Positions 29,081-37,128 of a stretch of DNA of 64,000 nucleotides are shown here, one piece after another (position 1 is the stretch's first letter; each line of letters begins with the position of its first letter). The DNA comes from Gammaproteobacteria bacterium (GTDB taxonomy: Bacteria > Pseudomonadota > Gammaproteobacteria > Steroidobacterales > Steroidobacteraceae), in the NCBI GenBank assembly GCA_017577615.1, contig PKRE01000003.1:124001-188000 (forward strand), written 5' to 3'. The notes beneath the pieces were generated by a model, which was given only the letters and a program-made list of their open reading frames with translations, was not told the origin of the DNA and did no database searches. The position numbers were made by a program, and so were the translations under genes.

Positions 29081-29860
29081 ATGTCGCAGTCACCGTTTCT
29101 GTCAACCGCCATCGAGGCCGCACGTGCGGCTGCGGACGTCATTCGTCGCTACTACCAACAGAATCTCGCTGTCACGCTCAAAGCCGACAAATCGCCTGTG
29201 ACGCAGGCTGATGTCGAGAGCGAGCGTGTCATCCGCGGCATCATCGCCGAGCGCTTTCCAGATCATGGCTTCTACGGAGAGGAGACGGGCACGAGCGCGA
29301 TGGATGCCGAGTATCTATGGCTCGTCGACCCGATCGACGGAACCAAGGCGTTCGTGCGCGAATACCCATTTTTCTCAACGCAGATTGCGCTCATGCATCG
29401 TGGCCGTTTGATCGTCGGTGTGTCTTGCGCGCCGGTGTATGGCGAGCTCGCCTACGGCGAAATCACCGACGGCGCGCGCTTCGCGGTGCTGAACGACCGT
29501 CCAATCAACGTGAGCGACATCGATGCGATCGAAAGCTGCGCCATCTCCGCCGGCAACCTCAAAACGCTCGCGACCAGTCCGCGTTGGTCGGCGTACGGAC
29601 GGCTCATCGCCCGCGCGAGCCGAATCCGCGGCTATGGCGATTTTCTGCACTACCACTTGCTTGCCGCTGGCAAGATCGATGTGGTCGTCGAATCGGACGT
29701 CAACATCCTGGACATTGCCGCGTTGGCGGTAATCGTCGAGGCGGCCGGAGGGCGCTTCACCGACCTGGACGGCAAACCCATCGGGCTCGATACGACCACG
29801 GTGCTGGCGAGCAACGGCAAGTTGCACGATATCGTTTTGCGCGAGCTCAACGCCGGTTGA
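29081..29860 (+). CDS. Inositol monophosphatase family phosphatase
   Basis: This 259-residue protein is a Mg-dependent, Li-sensitive-type phosphatase. The metal-binding residues are visible as GEETG (Glu67, Glu68), DPIDGTKAF (Asp83, Asp86) and NILDIAA near residue 210. Substrates in the family include inositol phosphate, histidinol phosphate (HisN) and 3'-phosphoadenosine 5'-phosphate (CysQ). The C-terminal block LLAAGKIDVVVES-NILDIAA resembles HisN-like members, but no histidine genes are nearby, so the substrate is open. It lies between yraN and the convergent ABC ATPase. Confidence 0.85.
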   Translation: MSQSPFLSTAIEAARAAADVIRRYYQQNLAVTLKADKSPVTQADVESERVIRGIIAERFPDHGFYGEETGTSAMDAEYLWLVDPIDGTKAFVREYPFFSTQIALMHRGRLIVGVSCAPVYGELAYGEITDGARFAVLNDRPINVSDIDAIESCAISAGNLKTLATSPRWSAYGRLIARASRIRGYGDFLHYHLLAAGKIDVVVESDVNILDIAALAVIVEAAGGRFTDLDGKPIGLDTTTVLASNGKLHDIVLRELNAG

Positions 29861-29888
29861 GCCCGCGCCGCGACGAGGTCCGTTCCGC

Positions 29889-30692
29889 CTAACCACCCAT
29901 CACGAACGCCCGGCCGCCTGCCCACCGCAGCTCTTGCACCGGCACACCGTAGAGCCTAGATACCGCGGCCGGCGTGAGGATGTCGCTCGTGCTGCCGTAA
30001 AGCCACTCGCCGTTTCCGAAGAGCAACAGAGCGTCATCGCAGAATCGAGCGGCAAGCGACGGATCGTGCAACGTCATCACGACGGTGCGGCCGCGCGATG
30101 CCTTGTCGCGCATGAGTTCGAGCGCGAGGATCTGGTGATGCGGATCTAGATGATTGGTCGGCTCGTCGAGTAGATAGATCTGCGGATCTTGCGCCAGCAA
30201 AGCTGCGAGCGCCACGCGTCGACGTTCGCCCCCGGATAAGGTCGCGATATCGCGATCCTCGAACCCTTCGAGGCCGACGGTGCTGAGGGCAGCAGCAGCG
30301 ATGGCGCGATCTGTGCCGCTTTCCCAATCCCAAAAGCCCAGGTGGGGATGACGGCCCACGAGCACCGCCTCGAGCGCTGTTGAAGGAAACGTGTCCTCAG
30401 ACGTTTGGGTGAGCAGCCCGATCGAGCGTGCACGTGCGCGGCGAGCCCAGCGCTCCAGGGGCACATCATCCAGCAACACCTGTCCCGATCGCGTTGCGCG
30501 CAGCCCAGCAAGTGTGTGCAGGGAAAGTGTCTTGCCGACGCCATTGCGGCCCAATATGGCCGTGATACGTCCTGTTGCGAATGCAAGACTCAGGCGGCGC
30601 ACGAGCGATCGTCCGCCCACCTCGATCTCCACGTCCTGGCACGACAGTCGTCGACCGACCGCATCGCGTGAGCTTGTTGCGACTGCGCTCAT
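29889..30692 (-). CDS. ABC transporter ATP-binding protein (BtuD/FecE-type), orphan
   Basis: The ATG at 30692 gives 267 residues; it overlaps the stop of the upstream metalloprotease-like gene as ATGA. Walker A is GRNGVGKT at 48-55. The signature is LSGGERRR, Walker B is YLLDEPTNHLD, and the H-loop is TLHD. The sequence type is that of ATPases for vitamin B12, haem and iron-siderophore importers. It lies beside a cobalamin riboswitch, btuB and a btuM-like gene, so B12 uptake is the best guess. No permease (btuC-like) or binding protein (btuF-like) is in the window. It could pair with BtuM or with a permease elsewhere. Confidence 0.85.
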   Translation of the reverse strand: MSAVATSSRDAVGRRLSCQDVEIEVGGRSLVRRLSLAFATGRITAILGRNGVGKTLSLHTLAGLRATRSGQVLLDDVPLERWARRARARSIGLLTQTSEDTFPSTALEAVLVGRHPHLGFWDWESGTDRAIAAAALSTVGLEGFEDRDIATLSGGERRRVALAALLAQDPQIYLLDEPTNHLDPHHQILALELMRDKASRGRTVVMTLHDPSLAARFCDDALLLFGNGEWLYGSTSDILTPAAVSRLYGVPVQELRWAGGRAFVMGG

Positions 30693-31462
30693 CGAGCGAC
30701 CCACCCGATCTCCTCGGCGGTCTTGGCACCGATGCGTACCCGCTCAAGCGACTCCGGGATCCCGGCTTCATGCTCGCTGAGCGGTATGCGTCCACCCATC
30801 AGCTCGGCATCGCGCTGCGGATACAGCGGCTCGCGTCCCGGCTCGGCGTAACCGTGCGGGTGCAGCGGCAGGTTCGTCTCTGGATCGTACTTGTCCGTGG
30901 CACCGAGCGTATGCAGCAGCTCATGCGCAATCACGACGTCGTTCGAGCCCATCATGCGGTGATCCGCGAAGGCGTAGACAATGCCGAGCAATCCCTTTTG
31001 CAGCCCGACCGAATGCGGCAGCTTAGACGAGTGCGCGGGATCGAAGAACAAGACGAACAGCTTCACGTCCGGGGGAAACCCGTGTGGCCGATCGCCGTGC
31101 CGCCAAGCCCACACCCGCATTCGCAAGCTCCACAAGATCGTGCCGAGCGCGCCGGATTTCTCCGCGAGCATCGGCGGCAGCGCTTGAATTCGGCGTCCAA
31201 GCAGCATTCGCACGGGACGCTCGAGCGCGAGCTCGTAGCGGCGTGCCTCACGCTCGAAAAAAGCTTCGAGCGTATGCAGATCGTCTGGATCCAGGTCTGC
31301 GATGAAGCGTTCCGCAACGACACTGCCGTCGCCGTTGATCGGATAGATTGCAACGCGCAGTGGAGTGTCCCAATCAGTCGAGTACACCCGTTCGAAATAG
31401 GTGTGAAGCGCGACGAAGACCAGGATCAGCAGCAGAACCGTAATACGAGCTTTGCGCCACAT
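30689..31462 (-). CDS. Membrane-anchored metalloprotease-like protein, unknown function
   Basis: The ATG at 31462 gives 257 residues. An N-terminal membrane segment (about 6-23) is followed by a periplasmic domain. A zinc-peptidase motif HELLH is at 180-184 in VVIAHELLHTLGATDKYD, then HPHGYAEP and AELMGGRIPLS. I know similar uncharacterised proteins of this kind in Proteobacteria but no assigned role. The gene is upstream of, and overlaps by ATGA, an ABC ATPase gene. It is divergent to the B12-riboswitch operon; the two start regions share about 120 bases of spacer. Protease activity is inferred from the motif. Confidence 0.7.
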   Translation of the reverse strand: MWRKARITVLLLILVFVALHTYFERVYSTDWDTPLRVAIYPINGDGSVVAERFIADLDPDDLHTLEAFFEREARRYELALERPVRMLLGRRIQALPPMLAEKSGALGTILWSLRMRVWAWRHGDRPHGFPPDVKLFVLFFDPAHSSKLPHSVGLQKGLLGIVYAFADHRMMGSNDVVIAHELLHTLGATDKYDPETNLPLHPHGYAEPGREPLYPQRDAELMGGRIPLSEHEAGIPESLERVRIGAKTAEEIGWVAR

Positions 31463-31581
31463 CGGAACAGCGTAGCGCAATGCAGGCCGCGGACTGTAGT
31501 GGCGTTGCCTGCGACCGTGTCGCATCCACTGTGCACCACCGGTATCCAGCCTCCAGCCCAGGCTCGGACCGTAGCTCTCTC

Positions 31582-31610
31582 TTGACGCCTGCAGCGGCGC
31601 TCTCTATCCT
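31582..31610 (+). promoter_or_regulatory. Predicted sigma70 promoter of the B12 operon
   Basis: TTGACG at 31582-31587, a spacer of exactly 17 bases, and TATCCT at 31605-31610. Transcription would start near 31617, directly at the beginning of the cobalamin riboswitch. The agreement between promoter and riboswitch 5' end supports both calls. Confidence 0.7.
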
Positions 31611-31611
31611 C

Positions 31612-31840
31612 GCGCGACCGCAAGGTGATCGCGTCCGTGAGGATGCGATAAACGGGAAGCCGGTACGTCGCGCGAGCGATCAAGCCGGCGCTGCCCCCGC
31701 AACGGTATTCGAGTCAAGTCCGTATCTCGAGCATCGCTCGGACCACTGCGTCGAACGACGTGGGAAGGTGATACGGACGAATCCGCTCTGGATTCACTCG
31801 AGAGCCCGGAGACCGGCCTTGCGTACGTGCCAGCATCGCG
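31612..31840 (+). promoter_or_regulatory. Cobalamin riboswitch (B12 element)
   Basis: The leader of btuB carries the conserved blocks of the cobalamin aptamer in order: GATAAACGGGAAGCCGGT, then GCCGGCGCTGCCCCCGCAAC, then GGGAAGGTGATACGG, and the B12 box AGCCCGGAGACCGGCC at about 31804-31819. About 95 bases remain to the btuB start and include GC-rich stretches able to form an expression-platform hairpin near GCGTGGGCAACGTCACGCC. When adenosylcobalamin or a related cobalamin binds, btuB and the following genes should be turned down. The exact 5' and 3' limits are estimates. Confidence 0.92.
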
Positions 31841-31935
31841 GCGGGCGATGAGCGTGGGCAACGTCACGCCACTCCCTTGCCGCTTGCTGTTTCCACAACT
31901 TTCAGCCATGCGGGCGTGCATGGGGAGTGTGAGTA

Positions 31936-33792
31936 ATGCGATCCCTTCGTTCCGGGGCCATCGTCGCTGCGGCCTCGTTCGTCTTCGTATCCCATCAAGC
32001 TTCTGCGCAATCGGTCGCGCCTCGCGAGCGTGACGCTGACGTCGTCGTCACTGCAACACGCATCGAGCAACCGGTGACTGATGTGATCGGCGCCGTGTCC
32101 GTGATCACACGTCGCGACATCGAGAATCGTGCCGCTCAGTCAGTGCAGGACCTGCTGCGCGGCGAAACCGGGCTGACGGTCACGAACGCTGGCGGGCTTG
32201 GCAAGCTCTCCTACGTTTTCATGCGCGGCGCCGATGCTGAGCAAGTCCTCGTGCTCGTCGACGGCGTACGCGTCGGCTCCGTATCGAGCGGCACCACACC
32301 GTTCGAGTACATTCCGGTCGAACAGATTGATCGGATCGAGATCATCCGTGGGCCACGGTCGAGCCTGTACGGGTCTGATGCGATCGGGGGCGTGATCCAG
32401 ATCTTCACACGCAAGAGCACGACGCCGTCGTTCAATGTCGGCGTCGGTTCGCACGAAACCTACACTGCGTATGCGAGCTTCGGCTTCGCGACCGACAGGT
32501 CGTGGCTAAGCGTCGCCGGCAATCGGATCAGCAGTGAAGGTTACAACTCCTGCGCCGGCGCGCCATTCCCACCCGGTGGCGGTTGCTTTACCCACGAGCC
32601 GGATCGCGACGGCTACGAGAACACTTCCGGCACAGTTCGTATCGGGCACCGCTGGCACGCAGCAGAGCTCGAGGCGACCGCGCTCTATGCGACCGGCACG
32701 AGCGAGTACGACGGCACGTTTGCCAATGAGACCGATTTCGTCGAACGCATTACCACGGTGCGCGCTCGGATCGATCTTGCAGAACGCTGGTCGATTTCCG
32801 TTCTCGCTGGCGAGAGCGCGGATCACCAAGACAATTTCCTCAGCGATCCCGCCGGCGGTAAGACCGTCGTCTCCCGTTTCGACACGACTCGGCGCCACGC
32901 GTCGTTGCAGTCCGACTTCCATCTTGCCCGCGCACATACGCTCAGTGCCGGCGCCGACTACTTCGATGACCGCATCTCGAGCACGACTGCCTTCGAGGCA
33001 ACGTCGCGCGACAACCTGGGAGTGTTCGTCCAGTATCAGGGTGCCTTCGGAGCACATCGCTTCCTGGCATCGGCACGCCACGACGATAACGAGCAGTACG
33101 GCACCTACGAAACGGGCAGTATAGGCTGGAAATGGCTGCTCGACGATCGATGGTCGATCAGCGCCGCGTGGGGGAAGGCATTCGGTGCTCCGACCTTCAA
33201 CGATCTGTATTTCCCAGGTTTCAGCAATCCCGAGCTCGATCCGGAAACGTCCCATAGCTATGAACTCGGGTTGAGCTGGCGTTCGGTTCCCCTCGCGATC
33301 GCGCTGACGGCGTTTCAACGCGATGTCGATGATCTCATCGTCTATGACGCCCGCATCGCCGCGCCCAACAATTTGAATCGCGCTCGCATTCGCGGTCTCG
33401 AAGGCGACCTCGATGCAACGCTGGGTGCTTGGCGTCTCAACGTGGGGGCAACGGTCCTCGATCCGCGCAATCGCACGCCGGGATTGGACTTCGACAATTA
33501 TCTGCCCCGCCGCCCGCGCACTTTCGGGCATGTCGAGATTGGCCGCTCGTTCGGCCGCATCGACGGGCGAGCCCGCATCTCCGCAGAAGGCTCTCGCTAC
33601 GACGATGTGGGCAACACGATCCGACTCGGAAGCTTCGTCGTTGTCGATCTCGTGCTCGACTGCGAAGTGGCACCTGGCTGGACTTTGCAAGGCAAGATCG
33701 GCAACGCCCTGGATCGCCATTACCGCACGGTGCACCTCTACAACCAGGATGGGCGTACGTTCTTCGTCGCGCTGCGTTATCAGCCGCGCTGA
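31936..33792 (+). CDS. btuB: TonB-dependent vitamin B12 receptor BtuB
   Basis: BtuB is the outer-membrane beta-barrel that imports cobalamin using TonB energy. It has 618 residues (E. coli 614). A signal peptide ends at about Ala24 (ASA-Q). The TonB box and plug start are DADVVVTATR, followed by the plug blocks VSVITRRDIENR, RGADAEQVLVLVDGVR, and RGPRSSLYGSDAIGG. The C-terminus ends in YQPR, with aromatic beta-strands before it. The ATG has GGGGAG upstream. Control by the B12 riboswitch just upstream makes B12 specificity likely. Confidence 0.93.
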   Translation: MRSLRSGAIVAAASFVFVSHQASAQSVAPRERDADVVVTATRIEQPVTDVIGAVSVITRRDIENRAAQSVQDLLRGETGLTVTNAGGLGKLSYVFMRGADAEQVLVLVDGVRVGSVSSGTTPFEYIPVEQIDRIEIIRGPRSSLYGSDAIGGVIQIFTRKSTTPSFNVGVGSHETYTAYASFGFATDRSWLSVAGNRISSEGYNSCAGAPFPPGGGCFTHEPDRDGYENTSGTVRIGHRWHAAELEATALYATGTSEYDGTFANETDFVERITTVRARIDLAERWSISVLAGESADHQDNFLSDPAGGKTVVSRFDTTRRHASLQSDFHLARAHTLSAGADYFDDRISSTTAFEATSRDNLGVFVQYQGAFGAHRFLASARHDDNEQYGTYETGSIGWKWLLDDRWSISAAWGKAFGAPTFNDLYFPGFSNPELDPETSHSYELGLSWRSVPLAIALTAFQRDVDDLIVYDARIAAPNNLNRARIRGLEGDLDATLGAWRLNVGATVLDPRNRTPGLDFDNYLPRRPRTFGHVEIGRSFGRIDGRARISAEGSRYDDVGNTIRLGSFVVVDLVLDCEVAPGWTLQGKIGNALDRHYRTVHLYNQDGRTFFVALRYQPR

Positions 33793-33849
33793 CATCGAGA
33801 ACGCGCAACTCCGCTGCACCCATCCTCATGACCTGCTCGAGGTATTGCA

Positions 33850-34431
33850 ATGAACAAGCTCTTTGCTTCGCCTGCGGCTTGCCGCGACATCGTGCTTGCT
33901 GTCGTGTTGGCTGCCGGCATGTGGCTCACGCGCTCGCACGATGTCACGATCCTCACGCTGCCCGATCTGACTTGGGCGGCCTTCTTTCTCGCCGGTGCAC
34001 TGTCCCACCGCTGGGTATTACCGATCGGCCTCACGCTCAATGCGTTCGCGATCGACTACGTCGCCCTATCGCACGGTGTCTCGGATTACTGTGTGACACC
34101 CGCGTACGCTTTCCTGATCCCGACACACTTTTGTCTGTGGGCGGCGGGACGATGGACACGCAGTGTGCACTTGGGCTCGTCGGCTCACGTGGCATGTTGT
34201 GCGATAGCGCTTTGCGCAGGCGTGATCGGCGCGTTCTGCATTTCCAACGTCGGCTTCTTCGCGTTCGCCGGCTACTTCGACGACGTGTCGGCGGCGGAGT
34301 ACGCGCGACGCGTGCTACGGTATTTCCCGGCGTTCTTCGAAAGCACCGCGCTCTATGGCTGTGTAGGCTTGCTGGTCGCCTACGCCGTGCAACGTGTCGC
34401 GGCTTTCCGTTCGCAGGCGACATCGAAATGA
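33850..34431 (+). CDS. btuM: BtuM-like cobalamin transporter (ECF S-component type)
   Basis: This 193-residue protein has about six hydrophobic segments. In BtuM of Thiobacillus denitrificans a cysteine (Cys80) ligates the cobalt of the vitamin and removes cyanide from cyanocobalamin; here Cys81 lies in GVSDYCVTPAYAFLIP, which fits in both place and context. The gene follows btuB by 57 bases and precedes a cobalamin adenosyltransferase gene, all behind the B12 riboswitch. No ECF ATPase or T component is present, as with other solitary BtuM proteins. The family call rests on context, size and the cysteine; I could not run a comparison. Confidence 0.75.
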   Translation: MNKLFASPAACRDIVLAVVLAAGMWLTRSHDVTILTLPDLTWAAFFLAGALSHRWVLPIGLTLNAFAIDYVALSHGVSDYCVTPAYAFLIPTHFCLWAAGRWTRSVHLGSSAHVACCAIALCAGVIGAFCISNVGFFAFAGYFDDVSAAEYARRVLRYFPAFFESTALYGCVGLLVAYAVQRVAAFRSQATSK

Positions 34432-34498
34432 ACACACTGTGACTTTGCGATACGCTGTGAAGCAGTGAGACCCGCGCTCGCTTGCAGAAAGGACGAGG

Positions 34499-35041
34499 AT
34501 GGGCCATCGACTCAGCAAGATCTACACACGCACTGGTGACGACGGTAGCACCGGGCTCGGCGACGGCACGCGAGTGCCGAAGACGCACGCGCGCATCGAA
34601 GCATACGGCGCTGTCGATGAGGCCAACAGCGCGATCGGCATGGTGCTCGCGGCGACTCGGACACCAGAGATCCGTGCCGTGCTGACGCGCATCCAACACG
34701 AACTCTTCGATCTTGGTGGAGAGCTCTCAGTGCCTGGCCTGCGCACGATCACGGAAGAGTATGTCGCGCGGCTCGAAGCGGATCTTGATCACTTCAACGA
34801 GCTGCTGCCGCCGTTGAAAGAGTTCATTCTGCCCAGCGGCGGCACCGCCACGGCTGCCTGTCATCTCGCGCGAGCGATCGTCCGTCGCGCCGAGCGCCGC
34901 GTATGGACATTGGCACAATCCGAGCAGGTGGCGTCTGAGGTCACACGTTACTTGAATCGCCTCTCGGATCTGCTGTTCGTCATCGCGCGCGTGCTCGTGC
35001 GAGCGGAGCAAGGGCAAGAAGTGCTGTGGAGACGCGAATAG
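34499..35041 (+). CDS. pduO: Cob(I)yrinic acid a,c-diamide adenosyltransferase, PduO type
   Basis: This 180-residue protein transfers the 5'-deoxyadenosyl group of ATP to cob(I)alamin, giving coenzyme B12. PduO-type motifs are KIYTRTGDDGSTGLGDGTRV at the N-terminus (shown as 20 residues), EAYGAVDEANSAIG, and the C-terminal RRAERRVW followed by YLNRLSDLLFVIAR. Arg and Glu residues of the ATP site appear intact. It completes an uptake-and-activation set with btuB and btuM. MMAB and CobA2 are other names for the family. Confidence 0.93.
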   Translation: MGHRLSKIYTRTGDDGSTGLGDGTRVPKTHARIEAYGAVDEANSAIGMVLAATRTPEIRAVLTRIQHELFDLGGELSVPGLRTITEEYVARLEADLDHFNELLPPLKEFILPSGGTATAACHLARAIVRRAERRVWTLAQSEQVASEVTRYLNRLSDLLFVIARVLVRAEQGQEVLWRRE

Positions 35042-35116
35042 CCTGTGAGGTCGTGGACCACCATCCGTCGCGCGCGTACGCCTGCGCTTCCGAGCCCGCC
35101 ATCAGTCCCTCAGCGC

Positions 35117-36766
35117 CTAGCCCGCTTCAGTCGCAACGAAGTACTCCGGCTCCTGCTGGTCGAGCCGGATCGTGATCTCGCGTTCGAGCTCGTCCGACAC
35201 GATGAGCGAGCTTTCCAGCTGGTTCACTGTGACGGGGCGAACGTCCGTGCCCTTCGTCGAGTGCTGGATCAAGTAGCTGTGATAACCGCCGCCGTGCAGG
35301 GAAGCGAATCGAATCAAGATGCGCGTCGTGCCGAGATGCGCGTCGTCGTTGAGGCGCTCATCGCATACAACAAAGAAGGCTCGTCCGGCTGGAGCTGCGG
35401 CGAAAGCACCCGCCGCCTGCAAATCTTCGAAGAACGCCTGAATCTGCAGCCGCAGCTTTTCCCACGAAGCACGGGTGCGCGGTGCGACCAGTGCCCACCG
35501 CGTGCCGCGTGCGATCGCATCGATCACGAACAACACAAAGCGTTTCTGCGCCAGGTAAGAGCCGTCGGCTGAGGCGCTCGCGCCGCAAGCGAGAGTACGC
35601 AACGCAGGTCGATGAGGGTCCGGGCTGCGCACCGTCTGCAGCACATTGACGCCTTGCGCTGCGAGCTTCCACCGCTGCGCCGCATTGACCTCTGTGGCCA
35701 ACCGCACCCCACCACGCAACACTGGCTCGAGCTCACGAACGGCCACCGCCGCAGAAACTGCATCGCCCGCTCTCGAGAGCAGACCCGCCACAGCACCGCC
35801 GTTGGCGAAGACCTCTTCGCGTGCGCGCAGTCGGTCGGTTGCGATGATGCGCGGATAGAACATGAGCGCGTTGTCGCAGCGAAAATCGAGACGTCGAAGC
35901 GCCCGCACGGCCTCGCCAGGTGTCGACCATCCGGCAGGAGGATCGACGATGAGCATGGCCCGCCGTTCCCGGCAGAACTTCGCTGCGACGAGCAGCGCGC
36001 TGATCCCGACGTCCTGCGTGCGTGACAACGGCGGGATGTAGACAAACGCGAGATCCTCGACGTGGCGCAATGCAAAGATGCCTGTCCCGCGTGCAGCCGA
36101 GCCGATGATGTCATAGTCCGTGAGCGGGTGACCGTCGTCGCCATCTGGATTGGAGTAGACGTATCCGATCGGAAGGCTCGTGCCGGGCATCAAGGTGCGA
36201 TCAGGCCGGACCCGCGGCACGGCGCCGCGAACGCGCACCAGCTTCGACTCGAGCAACACATTGGCGATGAATCGCGGCGACTCGGGATTGACGGAAACCG
36301 CTCGATACGTCTCTTGCTCCTGGATGCGCTCCGAGCCGGGTGAGCGCACGCGCTGCACGACGAGGTTGAAACGTTCCTCGTCCTGCGGCGCGATGTTGTC
36401 GTAGTCGACGGATGCTCGCAGGAATTCTCGGGTGCCCGGCGCGATCGCTTCGAGCGTCAGCACCTCGTGCGCGCACCGCAGCGACAGGGTGACGGGAGCC
36501 GCACCGTTCACGACGCGCACGATCACCGCCCGCTGCCCTCCTTGCTCGAAGAAGTGCTCGACGGCGTAGGAGAGCGGGCTCGGCTGCCACAAACCGCCGA
36601 AAACCTGCTGATAATCCGCGAAGCTGCGGACCACGACCGGCTGATTGACTGGTCCACGCAATGTGCGACCGATGAAAGCCGTCGCTTGAGCGCTCACGCG
36701 CGCAATCGGCTGCTCCGCGTCCGGCGACTCGGCGATATGAATACCGTCGAGCAAATGCTCGGGCAC
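35117..36766 (-). CDS. Phage-tail-sheath-like protein, solitary
   Basis: This 549-residue protein starts at a GTG with GGGGGAGG upstream. It reads like a contractile-tail sheath protein: AFIGRTLRGPVNQPVVVRSF at the N-terminus, YAVEHFFEQGGQRAVIVRVV, the central ALLVAAKFCRERRAMLIVDP, and the C-terminal sheath domain with GVNVLQTV, SYLAQKRFVLFVIDAIARGT, and AFFVVCDERLN. About 75 extra residues follow at the C-terminus. No tube, baseplate, spike, tape-measure or lysis gene is in the window, so it stands alone. It is convergent with pduO and followed upstream by a repeat element. An orphan relic, or a part of a system encoded elsewhere, are both possible. Confidence 0.8.
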   Translation of the reverse strand: MPEHLLDGIHIAESPDAEQPIARVSAQATAFIGRTLRGPVNQPVVVRSFADYQQVFGGLWQPSPLSYAVEHFFEQGGQRAVIVRVVNGAAPVTLSLRCAHEVLTLEAIAPGTREFLRASVDYDNIAPQDEERFNLVVQRVRSPGSERIQEQETYRAVSVNPESPRFIANVLLESKLVRVRGAVPRVRPDRTLMPGTSLPIGYVYSNPDGDDGHPLTDYDIIGSAARGTGIFALRHVEDLAFVYIPPLSRTQDVGISALLVAAKFCRERRAMLIVDPPAGWSTPGEAVRALRRLDFRCDNALMFYPRIIATDRLRAREEVFANGGAVAGLLSRAGDAVSAAVAVRELEPVLRGGVRLATEVNAAQRWKLAAQGVNVLQTVRSPDPHRPALRTLACGASASADGSYLAQKRFVLFVIDAIARGTRWALVAPRTRASWEKLRLQIQAFFEDLQAAGAFAAAPAGRAFFVVCDERLNDDAHLGTTRILIRFASLHGGGYHSYLIQHSTKGTDVRPVTVNQLESSLIVSDELEREITIRLDQQEPEYFVATEAG

Positions 36767-36832
36767 CCCAACCTCCCCCGTGATTATTGTCGCCGTAAGG
36801 TAACAGATGCCGAATGAGGTGTCAGGGTGGTT

Positions 36833-37128
36833 GGGGGCTGGAGACTGGGGGCTGGAGACTGGAGACTGGAGCTAGCGCGCATACGCGCTAGCGGCCAAAG
36901 CCCAGTGTCAGCAGCCCGTGGCCCAAACTCCACCTTCCGCAGGTTAGCCGTCAGGACTTGTTTCAGGAGCATCGAAAACAAGGACGTTTTCGTTGCAGGC
37001 CTACAGGGATGTATTCACGGCCGGTCCTGAAACGAGTCTTGACGGCTAACCCAGCTAATAGACTGGGCCGGCTGTCGATATGGCGCTTCGCATCTAGCTC
37101 CAGTCTTCAGCCTCCAGTCCCCAGCCCC
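36833..37128. repeat. Long inverted-repeat element R1 with nested palindrome
   Basis: The left arm is CTGGAGACTGGGGGCTGGAG-type units ending in AGCTAGCGCGC (palindrome GCTAGCGCGCATACGCGCTAGC, 22 bases overall at 36871-36892). The right arm ATCTAGCTCCAGTCTTCAGC... mirrors it. Between them is a 26-base inverted repeat (36943-36968 and 37025-37050, 24 of 26 matching) around an inner hairpin CGAAAAC-loop-GTTTTCG at 36973-36992. A near-identical core is present at 54514-54608. It has no open frame of note and looks like a non-autonomous or REP/BIME-like element. It fills the whole spacer before the YpfJ gene stop. Confidence 0.8.

Noticed and set aside
35117..36766. Interpretation as an ordinary prophage
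   Set aside because: No other phage gene in the flanking 10 kb on either side and no attachment-site repeats around it.
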